A DNA stretch of 64,000 bases from Alistipes sp. (GTDB lineage Bacteria > Bacteroidota > Bacteroidia > Bacteroidales > Rikenellaceae): assembly GCA_017379015.1 (NCBI GenBank), contig JAFNXN010000014.1, positions 32,779 to 96,778 on the forward strand. The letters run 5' to 3'. The translations under genes and the position numbers were made by a program. The notes beneath the pieces are model-generated. The model searched no databases and was not told the origin of the DNA. It worked only from the letters and a program-made list of their open reading frames with translations. Shown here one piece after another: positions 43,532 through 52,249 of the stretch (position 1 is the stretch's first letter; each line of letters opens with the position of its first letter).

Positions 43532-43660
43532 TTATTTCCAATCCTGCTCAGGGTTCTCTACTGGGTCTTCAAGAGTTGACTGAGAAAATCCTTGCTCTAC
43601 AGTGACTTTCAATACCTCTAATTCGGGGGCGAGGTAGCCCTCTAGATTTGTTTTTTGCAT
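43532..43660 (-). CDS. Short conserved peptide upstream of the LRR lipoprotein
   Basis: A 42-codon ORF, below the usual size cutoff, ending 20 nt before the LRR lipoprotein ATG. Its core Y-L-A-P-E-L-E-V-L-K-V-T-V-E-Q-G-F-S-Q-S matches that of the peptide at 16928-17059 at 11 of 20 positions, although the DNA differs. The tail is acidic (EDPVENPEQDW). It has no signal peptide. The shared arrangement (promoter, peptide, about 20 nt, fimbrillin-type lipoprotein) argues for a coupled function such as translational leader, chaperone or signalling peptide; unproven. Confidence 0.72.
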   Translation of the reverse strand: MQKTNLEGYLAPELEVLKVTVEQGFSQSTLEDPVENPEQDWK

Positions 43661-43982
43661 AGAATGTTATGTTTTGAGTTAATTAATTATTGCTCAAAAC
43701 CATACAACTCCTATATGGTGGGGTATATATAAAAAAGAAAGTGTGGAGTTGATTCCGTTTATCTCTAAGAAGGCTCTGACAAAACCCAAGCAAAAACAAA
43801 CGATACAATGCCCCACACTTGGATAGTATGGGGTGTATGCACAAAGAGGTGCATAGCCACACATAGCTATACAAGAAATGAGTGCTGTTCGTTATCCTTT
43901 TGCTTTTTGAAAACTGTCAGATTTTCTTAGAAGGACTGCGAAAACACTTTCAATATGTCACTATTCTATCTGAATAGTGTTA

Positions 43983-44014
43983 CAAATATAGAAAATATTT
44001 CCGAACCGAGCAAC
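43983..44014 (-). promoter_or_regulatory. Promoter of the peptide/LRR lipoprotein locus
   Basis: Minus strand: GTTG (complement of 44011-44014, one mismatch), 20 bp, TATATTTG (complement of 43983-43990). It predicts an unusually long 5' UTR of about 315 nt. Confidence 0.6.
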
Positions 44015-44050
44015 ACTCTGTGGGACATTGTCAGAAAGAATATATAAAAA

Positions 44051-44076
44051 TCGCCTCAAGTAAAGACCTGAGGCGA
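44051..44076 (-). terminator. Terminator of htpG
   Basis: TCGCCTCA (44051-44058) pairs with TGAGGCGA (44069-44076). On the minus strand the hairpin is followed by TTTTTATAT. Classical intrinsic terminator 32 bp after the htpG stop. Confidence 0.8.
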
Positions 44077-44107
44077 GAAAATATATCTATATTATATAAG
44101 GTATCTC

Positions 44108-46165
44108 TTACTCAATGAGCGAGATGCTTCGCTGGATAAACTCCGTGAGGTTCTTGCCCTTGAGTAGTCCGTTCGAGAGTAGTGCTAGGTCGATAATCTG
44201 GCGCACCTTGCGGTTTGAGCGACCTATCTCCTCGAGGCGTGTGTTGCGCTCTGTGCGTAGATCAACGATGCGCTTCGATAGTGTCTCGCGCATCTCGCGC
44301 TCCTCGGCCGTAAGCTCCTCATCCTTCTTGCCCTTGATGGTCTCCTCGAAGCGGTTCTCCTCCTGCTCGGCAGCCGTAATCTTCTTACATATAGTGCGTA
44401 GCTTGTCGCCATACTCGCTCTCCACCTCAGTGAGAATGTCGAGGACGATAGGGTGGTTGCCATTCACGGCGATGGTGAAGTTATCGGGCATCTCTGCGTA
44501 GAAGCGGCTCATCTCGCCTCCCGACGTAGCAGCCATATCCTTCATGCGGCGCATAAACTCGTTTTGTGTGATCACCACAGGTGCAGCATCGGGGGTCATA
44601 GCCTCGAACGCTACGTGGTAGTGTATCTTCTCGTCGGTAGGCATCTGGCTCTCAAAGACTGGACGCATGATCTCCTGCTGATCCGAGCTTAGCGACATTG
44701 CCATCTGCTCCTCCTTGCGGATAAGGTTGTCCACGACGTCTGAGTCGACGCGCACAAAGCGAATCTTCTCGTTCTTCGACTCGAAATACTGGATGTAGTG
44801 GCTATCGAGCTGACCATTTAGCTCTAGGATGTCGTAGCCCTTAGCCTTGGCTGCCTCGACGAATGAGTCCTTGCCCACAACATCGTCGACATAGAGCAGG
44901 ATTGTGAAGCCATCCTTGTCGGTCTGCATGTCACGCACCTTGTCGATATACTCTGTCGAGGTGTAGTACTTGCCCTCGATAGACTTCCAGAGCATAAAGT
45001 TCTGTGCCTTCTCGGCAAACTTCTCGTCGGTGAGCATACCATACTGGATGAAAATCTTGAGGTCGTCCCACTTTGCCTCGTAGTCGGGACGTAGGGTGTT
45101 GAATAGCTCCTGAAGACGGTCAGCAACCTTACGGGTGATATATCCCGAGATCTTCTTCACGTTAGAGTCGCTCTGTAGGTAGCTTCGCGATACGTTGAGT
45201 GGAATGTCGGGAGAGTCGATCACGCCGTGGAGCAGTGTCAGATACTCTGGAACGATGCCACGCACCTCATCGGTGACAAACACCTGGTTTGAGTAGAGTT
45301 GAATCTTGTTCTTCTGAATCTCAAAGTTAGAACGAATCTTTGGGAAGTAGAGTACTCCTGTGAGGTTGAATGGATAGTCGATGTTGAGATGGATGTAGAA
45401 TAGGGGCTCCTCGCTACCTGGGTATAGGTCGGCGTAGAACTCCTTGTACTCTGCCTCGGTGATCTCCGAGGGCTTGCGTGTCCAGAGTGGTGTAGTGTTA
45501 TTGATGATGTTATCCTCCTCGGTGTCGTGATACTTACCATCCTTCCACTCCTGCTTCTTGCCAAAGGCGATAGGAATAGGTAGGAAGTGGCAGTACTTGC
45601 GAAGAAGCGCACCTACCTGGCTACGCTGCGCATACTCCGAGCACTCCTCTGAGAGATGTAGCACGATACGTGTACCGCGGTCGAGCTTCTCGTCGAGGCT
45701 CTCCATCTCGAACTCTGGCGCGCCGTTACAGCTCCAGTGTACGCTCTTCTCCTCTTTGCGATATGACTGTGTGAAGATCTCCACCTTGTCCGATACCATG
45801 AACGATGAGTAGAAGCCAAGACCAAAGTGGCCAATGATAGCCTGATCCTTATACTTTGCAACGAACTCCTCAGCACCCGAGAAGGCAATCTGGTTGATGT
45901 ATCTATCTACCTCCTCCATCGACATACCAATACCTCGATCGGTGATGGTTAGTGTCTTAGCCTCCTCATCTACTGCAATGTGAATAGTTATATCGCCAAG
46001 CTCGCCCTCAGCCTCGCCCTTTGACGATAGTGTGCGGATCTTCTGTGTAGCATCTACAGCATTAGATACCAACTCTCTCAAGAATATCTCGTGGTCCGAG
46101 TATAGAAACTTTTTGATTACAGGGAATATATTCTCTGTTGTTACCCCAATTTTTCCGTTTGTCAT
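44108..46165 (-). CDS. htpG: Molecular chaperone HtpG (Hsp90)
   Basis: ATP-dependent cytosolic Hsp90 dimer, 685 aa. The N-terminal GHKL ATPase shows IFLRELVSNAVDATQK, ITDRGIGMSMEEVD and IGHFGLGFYSSFMV. The middle domain has GVLYFPKIRSNFEI and GVIDSPDIPLNVSRSYLQ. The C-terminal region carries dimerisation helices and ends in LIE rather than the eukaryotic MEEVD. It is longer than the 624-residue E. coli protein, with a charged insert near 620-640, as in other Bacteroidota. Single-gene unit with its own terminator. Confidence 0.95.
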   Translation of the reverse strand: MTNGKIGVTTENIFPVIKKFLYSDHEIFLRELVSNAVDATQKIRTLSSKGEAEGELGDITIHIAVDEEAKTLTITDRGIGMSMEEVDRYINQIAFSGAEEFVAKYKDQAIIGHFGLGFYSSFMVSDKVEIFTQSYRKEEKSVHWSCNGAPEFEMESLDEKLDRGTRIVLHLSEECSEYAQRSQVGALLRKYCHFLPIPIAFGKKQEWKDGKYHDTEEDNIINNTTPLWTRKPSEITEAEYKEFYADLYPGSEEPLFYIHLNIDYPFNLTGVLYFPKIRSNFEIQKNKIQLYSNQVFVTDEVRGIVPEYLTLLHGVIDSPDIPLNVSRSYLQSDSNVKKISGYITRKVADRLQELFNTLRPDYEAKWDDLKIFIQYGMLTDEKFAEKAQNFMLWKSIEGKYYTSTEYIDKVRDMQTDKDGFTILLYVDDVVGKDSFVEAAKAKGYDILELNGQLDSHYIQYFESKNEKIRFVRVDSDVVDNLIRKEEQMAMSLSSDQQEIMRPVFESQMPTDEKIHYHVAFEAMTPDAAPVVITQNEFMRRMKDMAATSGGEMSRFYAEMPDNFTIAVNGNHPIVLDILTEVESEYGDKLRTICKKITAAEQEENRFEETIKGKKDEELTAEEREMRETLSKRIVDLRTERNTRLEEIGRSNRKVRQIIDLALLSNGLLKGKNLTEFIQRSISLIE

Positions 46166-46203
46166 ATTATCCTTATTTTGTTTTTTTATGTTTGTCGTGA
46201 TAA

Positions 46204-46560
46204 GGGCGCATCTGTGGCATTGTGCTTGTCTGCCAAATGCTCACATACGCTTCAGTATGCTGCGCTTTGTCAGCCTGCGACCCACTACCACATCTGCAAC
46301 CCTTCTGACGACAAACCCCTCTTTCCAACGTATAGGAGCTCTATCTACGGGCGCATCTGCGGCATTGTGCTTGTCTGCCAAATGCTCACATACGCTACAG
46401 TATGCTGCGCTTTGTCAGCCTGCGACCCACTACCACATCTGCAACCCGTCTGACGACAAACCCCTCTCTTCAACGTGTAGGAGCTCTATCTAAGGGAGCA
46501 TCTGTGGCATTGTGCTTGTCTGCCAAATGCTCACATACGCTTCAGTATGCTGCGCTTTGC
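46204..46560. repeat. 145-bp tandem repeat, two full and one truncated unit
   Basis: Units begin at 46204, 46349 and 46494, exactly 145 bp apart. The first two are nearly identical; the third stops after about 67 bp. Each starts with GGG(C/A)GCATCTG(T/C)GGCATTG and contains CATACGCT(T/A)CAGTATG and a right arm ACCACATCTGCAACCC. The arms resemble the nested palindromic family elsewhere in the window (GATAAGGGCGCATCTGTGG), so this is an expanded version. Confidence 0.85.
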
Positions 46561-46648
46561 AATAATCCTTTTCAGCTCTTCCCTACGGCAAATGGTGTGC
46601 CAATCATAGATAACTGACATTTTGGCAGTTGGTAGTGACAAAAAATGA

Positions 46649-46672
46649 GGCTACCCCTCAGAAGGAGTAGCC
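46649..46672 (-). terminator. Terminator of pheT
   Basis: GGCTAC (46649-46654) and GTAGCC (46667-46672) form a hairpin. On the minus strand it is followed by TCATTTTTTG, a good U-tract. Confidence 0.7.
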
Positions 46673-46694
46673 CCTGTAAGTAATGCCCTGATCG

Positions 46695-49160
46695 TTACTT
46701 ACGTACCTCGGCACCAGCCTTCTGCTCGAGTTGAGCCTGAAGGTTAGCCATTGTGCGCTCGATCTGTTTGTCTGTGAGTGTCTGGTTCTTATCCTCAAGT
46801 ACGAAGCTTAGAGCATACGACTTCTTGCCCTCAGGAAGCTTGTCGCCCTCGTACACGTCGAATAGCGATACCGACTTAAGAAGCTTCTTCTCTGTTGCAA
46901 ATGCTATTGAGCGAAGTGCAGAGAACGATACGCTCTTGTCAACCAGAAGTGCCAAGTCGCGCTTAACCTCTGGGAACTTAGATAGCTCCTTGAACTGCAC
47001 CTTTGTCTTCTTAGTCATCTTAATGAGCTGGTCGAAGTCGATCTCTGCGAAGTAAACCTCCTGCTTGATATCAAACTTCTTGCGTATGATTGGCGATACA
47101 ACACCCATGCGCAAAACCTCCTTAGGTCCCTGCTTAAACACGATGGCATCGGCATAAAGATCGCACTCTAGCGACTCGCACTGTAGCGAGTATAGGTCAA
47201 CACCAAAACGCTTCATAAGACGCTCAACGGCACCACGTAGTGTGAAGAATGATGAGCTCTCTGCCTTAGAGTTCCACGCAAGCTGCGTAGCAAGACCTGT
47301 AACGGTGATGCCAATGCGGTAGCTCTCCTCGTACTTTGCCAAGACGTTCTCCTCCGATGACTTCTCCGCGGCAAAGGCGTAGCAGTTGCCCACCTCGTAC
47401 ATCTTAAGGTTTGCGTTGCGACGGTTAACGTTAAGCTCAACGGCCTCCAAGGCGTTGAACATCAGCGTCTGACGCATAACGTTGAGATCCTGTGATAGAG
47501 GATTGAGGATCTTCACGCAACGCTCTGCAGGGTAAGACTGCGAACCCTCGTAGTACGATGCCTTAGTCAGCGAGTTAGACATGATCTCGGTGTAGCCGTT
47601 CGATGTTAGGAAGTCCGAAGCAAGATTCTGCAAACGTGCCTTATCTGGCTTTGGAGCATACGAGAGTGTCGAGTTCACATGCTCCGAGATCTCGATATTG
47701 TTGTAGCCATAGACGCGCAACACATCCTCAACGAGGTCTGCCTCGCGCTGCACATCTACGCGATATGGTGGCACAGCAACCTGTAGCACCTGACCCTCGC
47801 GACCGCGTACCTCGACGTCGAGTGCCGAGAGGATGGTCATAAAGGTCTCCTCTGGAATATCCTTGCCGATAAGCTTGCGAGCGCGCTCCAACGAGAACTC
47901 AAACTCGAAGTGGCGAGCTGGCGTAGGGTTGATGTCGATGATCTCAGATGTGATGCGACCACCAGCCAACTCCTTCATAAGCATTGCAGCACGCTTCAAG
48001 GCGTATACCTGGATATTAGGGTCGATGCCTCGCTCAAAGCGGAACGACGCATCGGTGTTAAGACCAAAACGCTTAGCGGTCTTACGTACCCATACGGGGT
48101 GGAAATATGCACTCTCGATAAATACGTTTACCGTAGAGTCTGAGATGCCAGAGTCCTGACCGCCATAGACACCCGCGATACACATTGGACGCTCAGCCGA
48201 ACAGATCATAAGGTCGTTGGCTGTCAGGGTGCGCTCTACGCCATCAAGCGTCACGAACTTCTCGCCCTCGGCAGCTGAACGAACGACAACCTTGCCACCC
48301 TCGATCTTATCTAGGTCGAAGGCATGGAGTGGCTGACCAAGCTCGAAGAGTACGTAGTTGGTGATATCCACAAGGTTGTTTTTAGGGTTGATGCCAGCAG
48401 CACGCAACTCATTCTGCATCCACTCTGGTGATGGGGCAATCTTACAGTCGCTCACGGTGATACCTGCGTAGCGAGGTGCTGCCTCTGAGTTGATTACCTC
48501 CACCTCGATGGTGCGTGAGGTGTCGTCAACCTTGAAATCATCGACCGAAGGGAGTGTAAACTCCACCGCCTCGCCGCGGCTCTTGAGATATGCTGCAAGG
48601 TCGCGTGCCACGCCGATGTGCGATGCTGCATCTACGCGGTTAGGTGTAAGGCCAATGCCAATGAGGTAGTCGTCAGCGATGTTTAGGTACTCCTTAGCAG
48701 GTGTGCCCACCACAGCCTCTGCGGGAAGCTCCATGATGCCCTCGTGGTTGCGGCCAATGCCCAACTCGTCCTCAGCGCAGAGCATACCGAGCGACTCAAC
48801 GCCACGAATCTTGCTACGCTTAATCTTGAACTCCTCCTCCGAGTCGATAGGGTAGAGCACTGCACCTACGGTTGCGCACATCACCTTAAGACCCTTGCGG
48901 CAGTTAGCTGCACCGCATACAATCTGGAGGGGTGCCTCAGCTCCAACATCTACAGTGGTGATGTGGAGGTGGTCAGAGTCTGGGTGATCTTCACAAGTGA
49001 GTACCTCGCCCACAACAACGCCCTTGAGTCCTCCCTTGATGGTCTCAATCTTCTCGAACTCCTCGACCTCGAGACCAAGCTCGGTAAGTATTTCGGCAAT
49101 GCGCTCAGCCGAAATGTCGGTCTTAAGATAGCGCTTTAGCCAGTTGTAAGATACGTTCAT
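46695..49160 (-). CDS. pheT: Phenylalanyl-tRNA synthetase beta subunit
   Basis: Beta chain of the heterotetrameric Phe-tRNA ligase, 821 aa. An N-terminal OB-fold tRNA-binding domain (about 40-150; VVGEVLTCEDHPDSDHL), the B3/B4 editing domain (about 210-400), the B5 domain (about 405-480) and a C-terminal FDX-ACB domain (about 725-821; FPEVKRDLALLVDK). Full family length. pheS is not adjacent, so the subunits are encoded apart, as is common in Bacteroidota. A consensus promoter lies 57 bp upstream. Confidence 0.95.
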   Translation of the reverse strand: MNVSYNWLKRYLKTDISAERIAEILTELGLEVEEFEKIETIKGGLKGVVVGEVLTCEDHPDSDHLHITTVDVGAEAPLQIVCGAANCRKGLKVMCATVGAVLYPIDSEEEFKIKRSKIRGVESLGMLCAEDELGIGRNHEGIMELPAEAVVGTPAKEYLNIADDYLIGIGLTPNRVDAASHIGVARDLAAYLKSRGEAVEFTLPSVDDFKVDDTSRTIEVEVINSEAAPRYAGITVSDCKIAPSPEWMQNELRAAGINPKNNLVDITNYVLFELGQPLHAFDLDKIEGGKVVVRSAAEGEKFVTLDGVERTLTANDLMICSAERPMCIAGVYGGQDSGISDSTVNVFIESAYFHPVWVRKTAKRFGLNTDASFRFERGIDPNIQVYALKRAAMLMKELAGGRITSEIIDINPTPARHFEFEFSLERARKLIGKDIPEETFMTILSALDVEVRGREGQVLQVAVPPYRVDVQREADLVEDVLRVYGYNNIEISEHVNSTLSYAPKPDKARLQNLASDFLTSNGYTEIMSNSLTKASYYEGSQSYPAERCVKILNPLSQDLNVMRQTLMFNALEAVELNVNRRNANLKMYEVGNCYAFAAEKSSEENVLAKYEESYRIGITVTGLATQLAWNSKAESSSFFTLRGAVERLMKRFGVDLYSLQCESLECDLYADAIVFKQGPKEVLRMGVVSPIIRKKFDIKQEVYFAEIDFDQLIKMTKKTKVQFKELSKFPEVKRDLALLVDKSVSFSALRSIAFATEKKLLKSVSLFDVYEGDKLPEGKKSYALSFVLEDKNQTLTDKQIERTMANLQAQLEQKAGAEVRK

Positions 49161-49216
49161 ACTATATTTTGTTTATTGTTTTTTAGCTATTTACGACTCG
49201 AAAGCCTATAATCGCA

Positions 49217-49247
49217 CAAAGATAGAAAAAAAATGGTAAAGCGCAAA
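49217..49247 (-). promoter_or_regulatory. Promoter of pheT
   Basis: Minus strand: TTTG (complement of 49244-49247), 19 bp, TATCTTTG (complement of 49217-49224). Exact consensus, predicted 5' UTR about 50 nt. Confidence 0.8.
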
Positions 49248-49295
49248 GGATAAGGGGAATTTAGTCTGGTAGATGAGACTGATAAATGTTTCAAA

Positions 49296-49336
49296 GCTAG
49301 AGAGGATAGCGGTTACTCTCCACTATCCTCTCTAGC
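49296..49336 (-). terminator. Terminator of the S9 peptidase gene
   Basis: GCTAGAGAGGATAG (49296-49309) pairs perfectly with CTATCCTCTCTAGC (49323-49336), 35 bp beyond the stop of the minus-strand peptidase. Downstream sequence on that strand begins TTTGAAAC. Confidence 0.7.
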
Positions 49337-49370
49337 TTCTTTACAACTGTTTAGTATGTTGTCGCTCGAA

Positions 49371-51509
49371 TTACAAGTTCTCCAAGCAATATTCAACCAT
49401 CTTTGTGCGAACGTTGGTCATGTCGTGTGGGCGCATAGAGTGGTTCTGGTCGGGATATACCATCATGTCGTACTGCTTGCCTGCGCGGTTAAGGGCGCGA
49501 CACATCTCCATAGCGTTCTGGAAGTGTACGTTGTCGTCTGCCGTGCCGTGGATGATGAGTAGCTGAGTCTTATCGCTAAGGCGTGCAGCGTGAGTAATTG
49601 GCGAGTTATCGTCATAACCGCGTGGGTTGTCCTGAGGTAGGCCGTTGTAGATCTCAGTGTAGATGGTGTCGTAGTAACGCCATGAGGTCACTGGAGCTAC
49701 GGCAATAGCCATCTTAAAGAGGCCGTCGCCCTTAAGTGCGCAGTTAAGAGCCATGAAGCCACCAAACGACCAGCCATAGATGCCGATGCGTGAGCTGTCG
49801 ATGAACTCCTGCTTAGCTAGGTAGTTTGCAAATGAGAGCTGATCCTCCACCTCGCAACGACCAAGGTCTGCGTATGTCACCTTCTTGAACTCCTCACCAC
49901 GGAATCCGGTGCCACGACCGTCGCAGCATGCTACGATATAGCCGTTGTGTGCCAATGTCTCCTCCCAGTCGAATGTCCAGCGATTGGCAATCTGCTGTGA
50001 GCCAGGACCTGAGTATTGTGTAAGCAGCACAGGATACTTCTTCGCTGGGTCGAAATCCTCGGGGTAGATGAGGAAGTATGTTAGCTCGTCGCCACGCTCG
50101 GTGGTGAACTTAGCATACTGACGCTGATACTTTGGCTCTGTGGTTGCTGCTGCATCGATCATAAGCGAGCATACCTCGCGACCCTTTGTGTCGTACACAG
50201 CGGCTGTAGGATAGGCATTTGTTGCTGAGTGCTCAGCAGCAAAGTAGTTCATGTCGGCAGATGGATAGACTCTCCAGTAGCCAGGTGTCGATAGCAAGCA
50301 ACGCTTGTTGCGGCCATTGACGCCAATAGAGTATAGGTGACGCTCTTCGGGTGACTGCTCGGTAGACATATAGTATATTGTCTTCTTATTTGGCGAGATG
50401 CCAACGATGCTTGTCACCTCCCACTCGCCAGTGGTGATTGGTGCTATGCGACCCTTCTCGATAGAGTGGAGGTAGAGGTGGAACCAACCTGCTGAGGTCT
50501 CCTCGCGCACGATGAAGCGATCGTCGTCGATGAATGTTATGTTCGACTCGTTAGGACGCTCCACATATCGCTCGTCGATCTCCTCGTAGATCTTCTTCTG
50601 TGTGCCGTCGCGCTCCACCATGATCACCTCAAAGTGGTTCTGAAGACGATTGACGCGGTAGTAGAAGAGGTTGCCGGCAGGTGTGTAGTCGATACGTGGG
50701 ATGTATTGATCTGTCTGATCGCCAGTATAGATCTGGCGAGTCTCTTGAGTCTCAAGGTTGTAGACGTGGAGTGTAACGACAGAGTTCTTGTCGCCAGCCT
50801 TTGGATATTTGAAACTGTATGCCTCGTTGTATAGCTCGCCGTCGAAGCGCATCATCTCGAACTCAGGCACCTCGCTCTCGTCGAACTTGAGGTAGGCAAG
50901 CTCCTTGCCGTCGGGCGAGAATGCGTAGGCGCGTGTGAAGCCATACTCCTCCTCGTAAACCCAGTCTGTGGTACCATTAATCGTGTGGTTCCACTCGCCA
51001 TCATCGGTGATGTTGTAGATCTCGTTGGTTGTGAGGTCGTAGATGAAGATGTCGTTGTTATACGACATGGCGAGATGGTTGTTGTCGGGCGAGAATGTTA
51101 TGTCGCGTACGTCATCAATCTTTATTGTCGAGCCATCTGGGCAAGCGATGTAGTAGATAGATGTGTATGAGTGGCGATAGATCTCCTTGCGAGGGTTGCC
51201 GTTGTCATATACCTCGTATATCGCCATCTTGCCATCGGGAGATTTGCTGAAAGAGAGTATCTCATGATTGGGGTTTGGCGAGCTAAATACGACCTCACGC
51301 TCGTGAGGGTTTGTGTAGCTGTGTATGAAGACCTTGTTGCCGTCAAAGCTGGTGAACTTATCTGTGCCAGCAAGTGGTGTCAGCGAGCCTGGGGCAATGT
51401 ATGATGGTGCTGAACGGAATGCCTCAGTGACCATCTCGGTGTAGCTCACCTGTGCCATAGATAGCGTGGTCACAAGGAGCAATGAAAGGGTTGTAAATAG
51501 TCGTTTCAT
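49371..51509 (-). CDS. Dipeptidyl peptidase IV-like S9 family peptidase
   Basis: 712-aa exported serine peptidase. Signal peptide about 1-19 (LSMAQ). Residues about 30-460 form the DPP-IV beta-propeller (VYEEEYGFTRAYAFSPDG). The alpha/beta hydrolase has the nucleophile in GWSFGGFMAL near 578, then Asp in HGTADDNVHF and His in YPDQNHSM. It removes X-Pro dipeptides or, as in the Porphyromonas PTP-A relatives, tripeptides from peptides in the periplasm. It fits the other peptide-use genes here (OPT, pepT, M20). It lies 29 bp after the hypothetical gene at 51539. Confidence 0.92.
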   Translation of the reverse strand: MKRLFTTLSLLLVTTLSMAQVSYTEMVTEAFRSAPSYIAPGSLTPLAGTDKFTSFDGNKVFIHSYTNPHEREVVFSSPNPNHEILSFSKSPDGKMAIYEVYDNGNPRKEIYRHSYTSIYYIACPDGSTIKIDDVRDITFSPDNNHLAMSYNNDIFIYDLTTNEIYNITDDGEWNHTINGTTDWVYEEEYGFTRAYAFSPDGKELAYLKFDESEVPEFEMMRFDGELYNEAYSFKYPKAGDKNSVVTLHVYNLETQETRQIYTGDQTDQYIPRIDYTPAGNLFYYRVNRLQNHFEVIMVERDGTQKKIYEEIDERYVERPNESNITFIDDDRFIVREETSAGWFHLYLHSIEKGRIAPITTGEWEVTSIVGISPNKKTIYYMSTEQSPEERHLYSIGVNGRNKRCLLSTPGYWRVYPSADMNYFAAEHSATNAYPTAAVYDTKGREVCSLMIDAAATTEPKYQRQYAKFTTERGDELTYFLIYPEDFDPAKKYPVLLTQYSGPGSQQIANRWTFDWEETLAHNGYIVACCDGRGTGFRGEEFKKVTYADLGRCEVEDQLSFANYLAKQEFIDSSRIGIYGWSFGGFMALNCALKGDGLFKMAIAVAPVTSWRYYDTIYTEIYNGLPQDNPRGYDDNSPITHAARLSDKTQLLIIHGTADDNVHFQNAMEMCRALNRAGKQYDMMVYPDQNHSMRPHDMTNVRTKMVEYCLENL

Positions 51510-51538
51510 ATCTCTAGTAGTTTTAATCGGTTGTAATT

Positions 51539-52219
51539 TTAGATGTCGTCAATCGAGAAGTCGTAGCTTAGGCGTTTTCCTGTTGTGAACTTCGAGTTGT
51601 CAAGCTTCGTGTTGAACTGATCCACGCTCACGCGTATATTCTCCTCGTAGGGTGGCATCAGAAGGTCGAAGTTGAGCGAGTAGTTGATAGCGGTCTCGAT
51701 GATTGCCACCAGTGCCTCGCGGTCGATCTTACGGCTGCCAAATGCCATGGGACGTACTAATGTCTGACGCTTACCCTCTACCCAGAAACACTTCTCGCGG
51801 TTTATGAAGATGCGTCCGATGAGGTATCCCTCGTCAGCACTACGATTGTACTTCAATGAGTCGGAGAGGAAGTTGTAGATGTTTATCACGCCGATGTACG
51901 AGTTGTCGCGATCCTGCTGCAGATAGCTATTTTGCCAGATTATGTGGTTTGAATCGAACTCGAAGATGTCGGTGTGCATCTGGAAGATAAGAATATCGCT
52001 TGCCACCTGTAGCTGCGCCTCGAATTTGCCACGATCACGATACTCGATACGTACGCGACGGTCGAGCTTGCCGTCGAGTTCGTCGTCGATCTCGGATGCC
52101 ATCTCAAAGAGTGTCTCCTTGAGGTCGTTGAAGGTGGAGAAGGTGTTGTCGAAGATCTGTTGCTTGAGGGTCGATTTCTTGACTATCGATTCAAGTATCT
52201 TCTCGCGTAATGTACTCAT
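51539..52219 (-). CDS. Conserved hypothetical protein (unrecognised family)
   Basis: 226 aa, cytosolic by sequence (no signal peptide, no membrane segment). An N-terminal helix (LREKILESIVKKSTLKQQIF), a charged middle with RRVRIEYRDRGKFEAQLQV, then an alternating beta/alpha pattern (ILIFQMHTDIFEF, GYLIGRIFINREKCFWVEG) and a conserved-looking tail (RLSYDFSIDDI). No catalytic motif is evident. It is flanked on the same strand by the glucosaminidase-LysM gene (30 bp upstream) and the S9 peptidase (29 bp downstream), suggesting a shared transcript. Function unknown. Confidence 0.7.
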   Translation of the reverse strand: MSTLREKILESIVKKSTLKQQIFDNTFSTFNDLKETLFEMASEIDDELDGKLDRRVRIEYRDRGKFEAQLQVASDILIFQMHTDIFEFDSNHIIWQNSYLQQDRDNSYIGVINIYNFLSDSLKYNRSADEGYLIGRIFINREKCFWVEGKRQTLVRPMAFGSRKIDREALVAIIETAINYSLNFDLLMPPYEENIRVSVDQFNTKLDNSKFTTGKRLSYDFSIDDI

Positions 52220-52249
52220 ATACTATCCCTATTTATTATTATTTCTTAC

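Larger units (their letters stand above)
43661..44107. other. Long leader/promoter region of the LRR locus and htpG terminator
   Basis: 447 bp without a convincing gene. From the right it holds the htpG terminator (44051-44076), a minus-strand promoter (43983-44014) and then a predicted leader of about 315 nt before the short peptide start. The leader includes complementary pieces AAGTGTGG (43739) and CCACACTT (43813). A 63-codon minus-strand frame (43683-43874) inside it lacks any family features. Confidence 0.5.
46166..46694. other. Intergenic repeat region between htpG and pheT
   Basis: 529 bp dominated by a 145-bp tandem repeat (46204 to about 46560) and the pheT terminator (46649-46672). 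Open frames across it translate the same repeat in different frames and are not believable genes. No clear minus-strand promoter for htpG was found next to its start, so the promoter may be atypical or lie within the repeat. Confidence 0.6.

Noticed and set aside
43683-43874. 63-codon minus-strand frame in the LRR locus leader
   Set aside because: No match in composition to the short peptide family, no conserved motif, and located within a predicted leader.
46204-46560. Possible CRISPR or IS remnant
   Set aside because: The units are 145 bp and directly adjacent, with no spacers, no transposase fragment and no target duplication visible.
46032-46617. Overlapping plus-strand frames giving repeated Cys/His-rich peptides between htpG and pheT
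   Set aside because: They are translations of the 145-bp DNA repeat in several frames; the same DNA appears in all frames, and no start context or homologous protein is evident.
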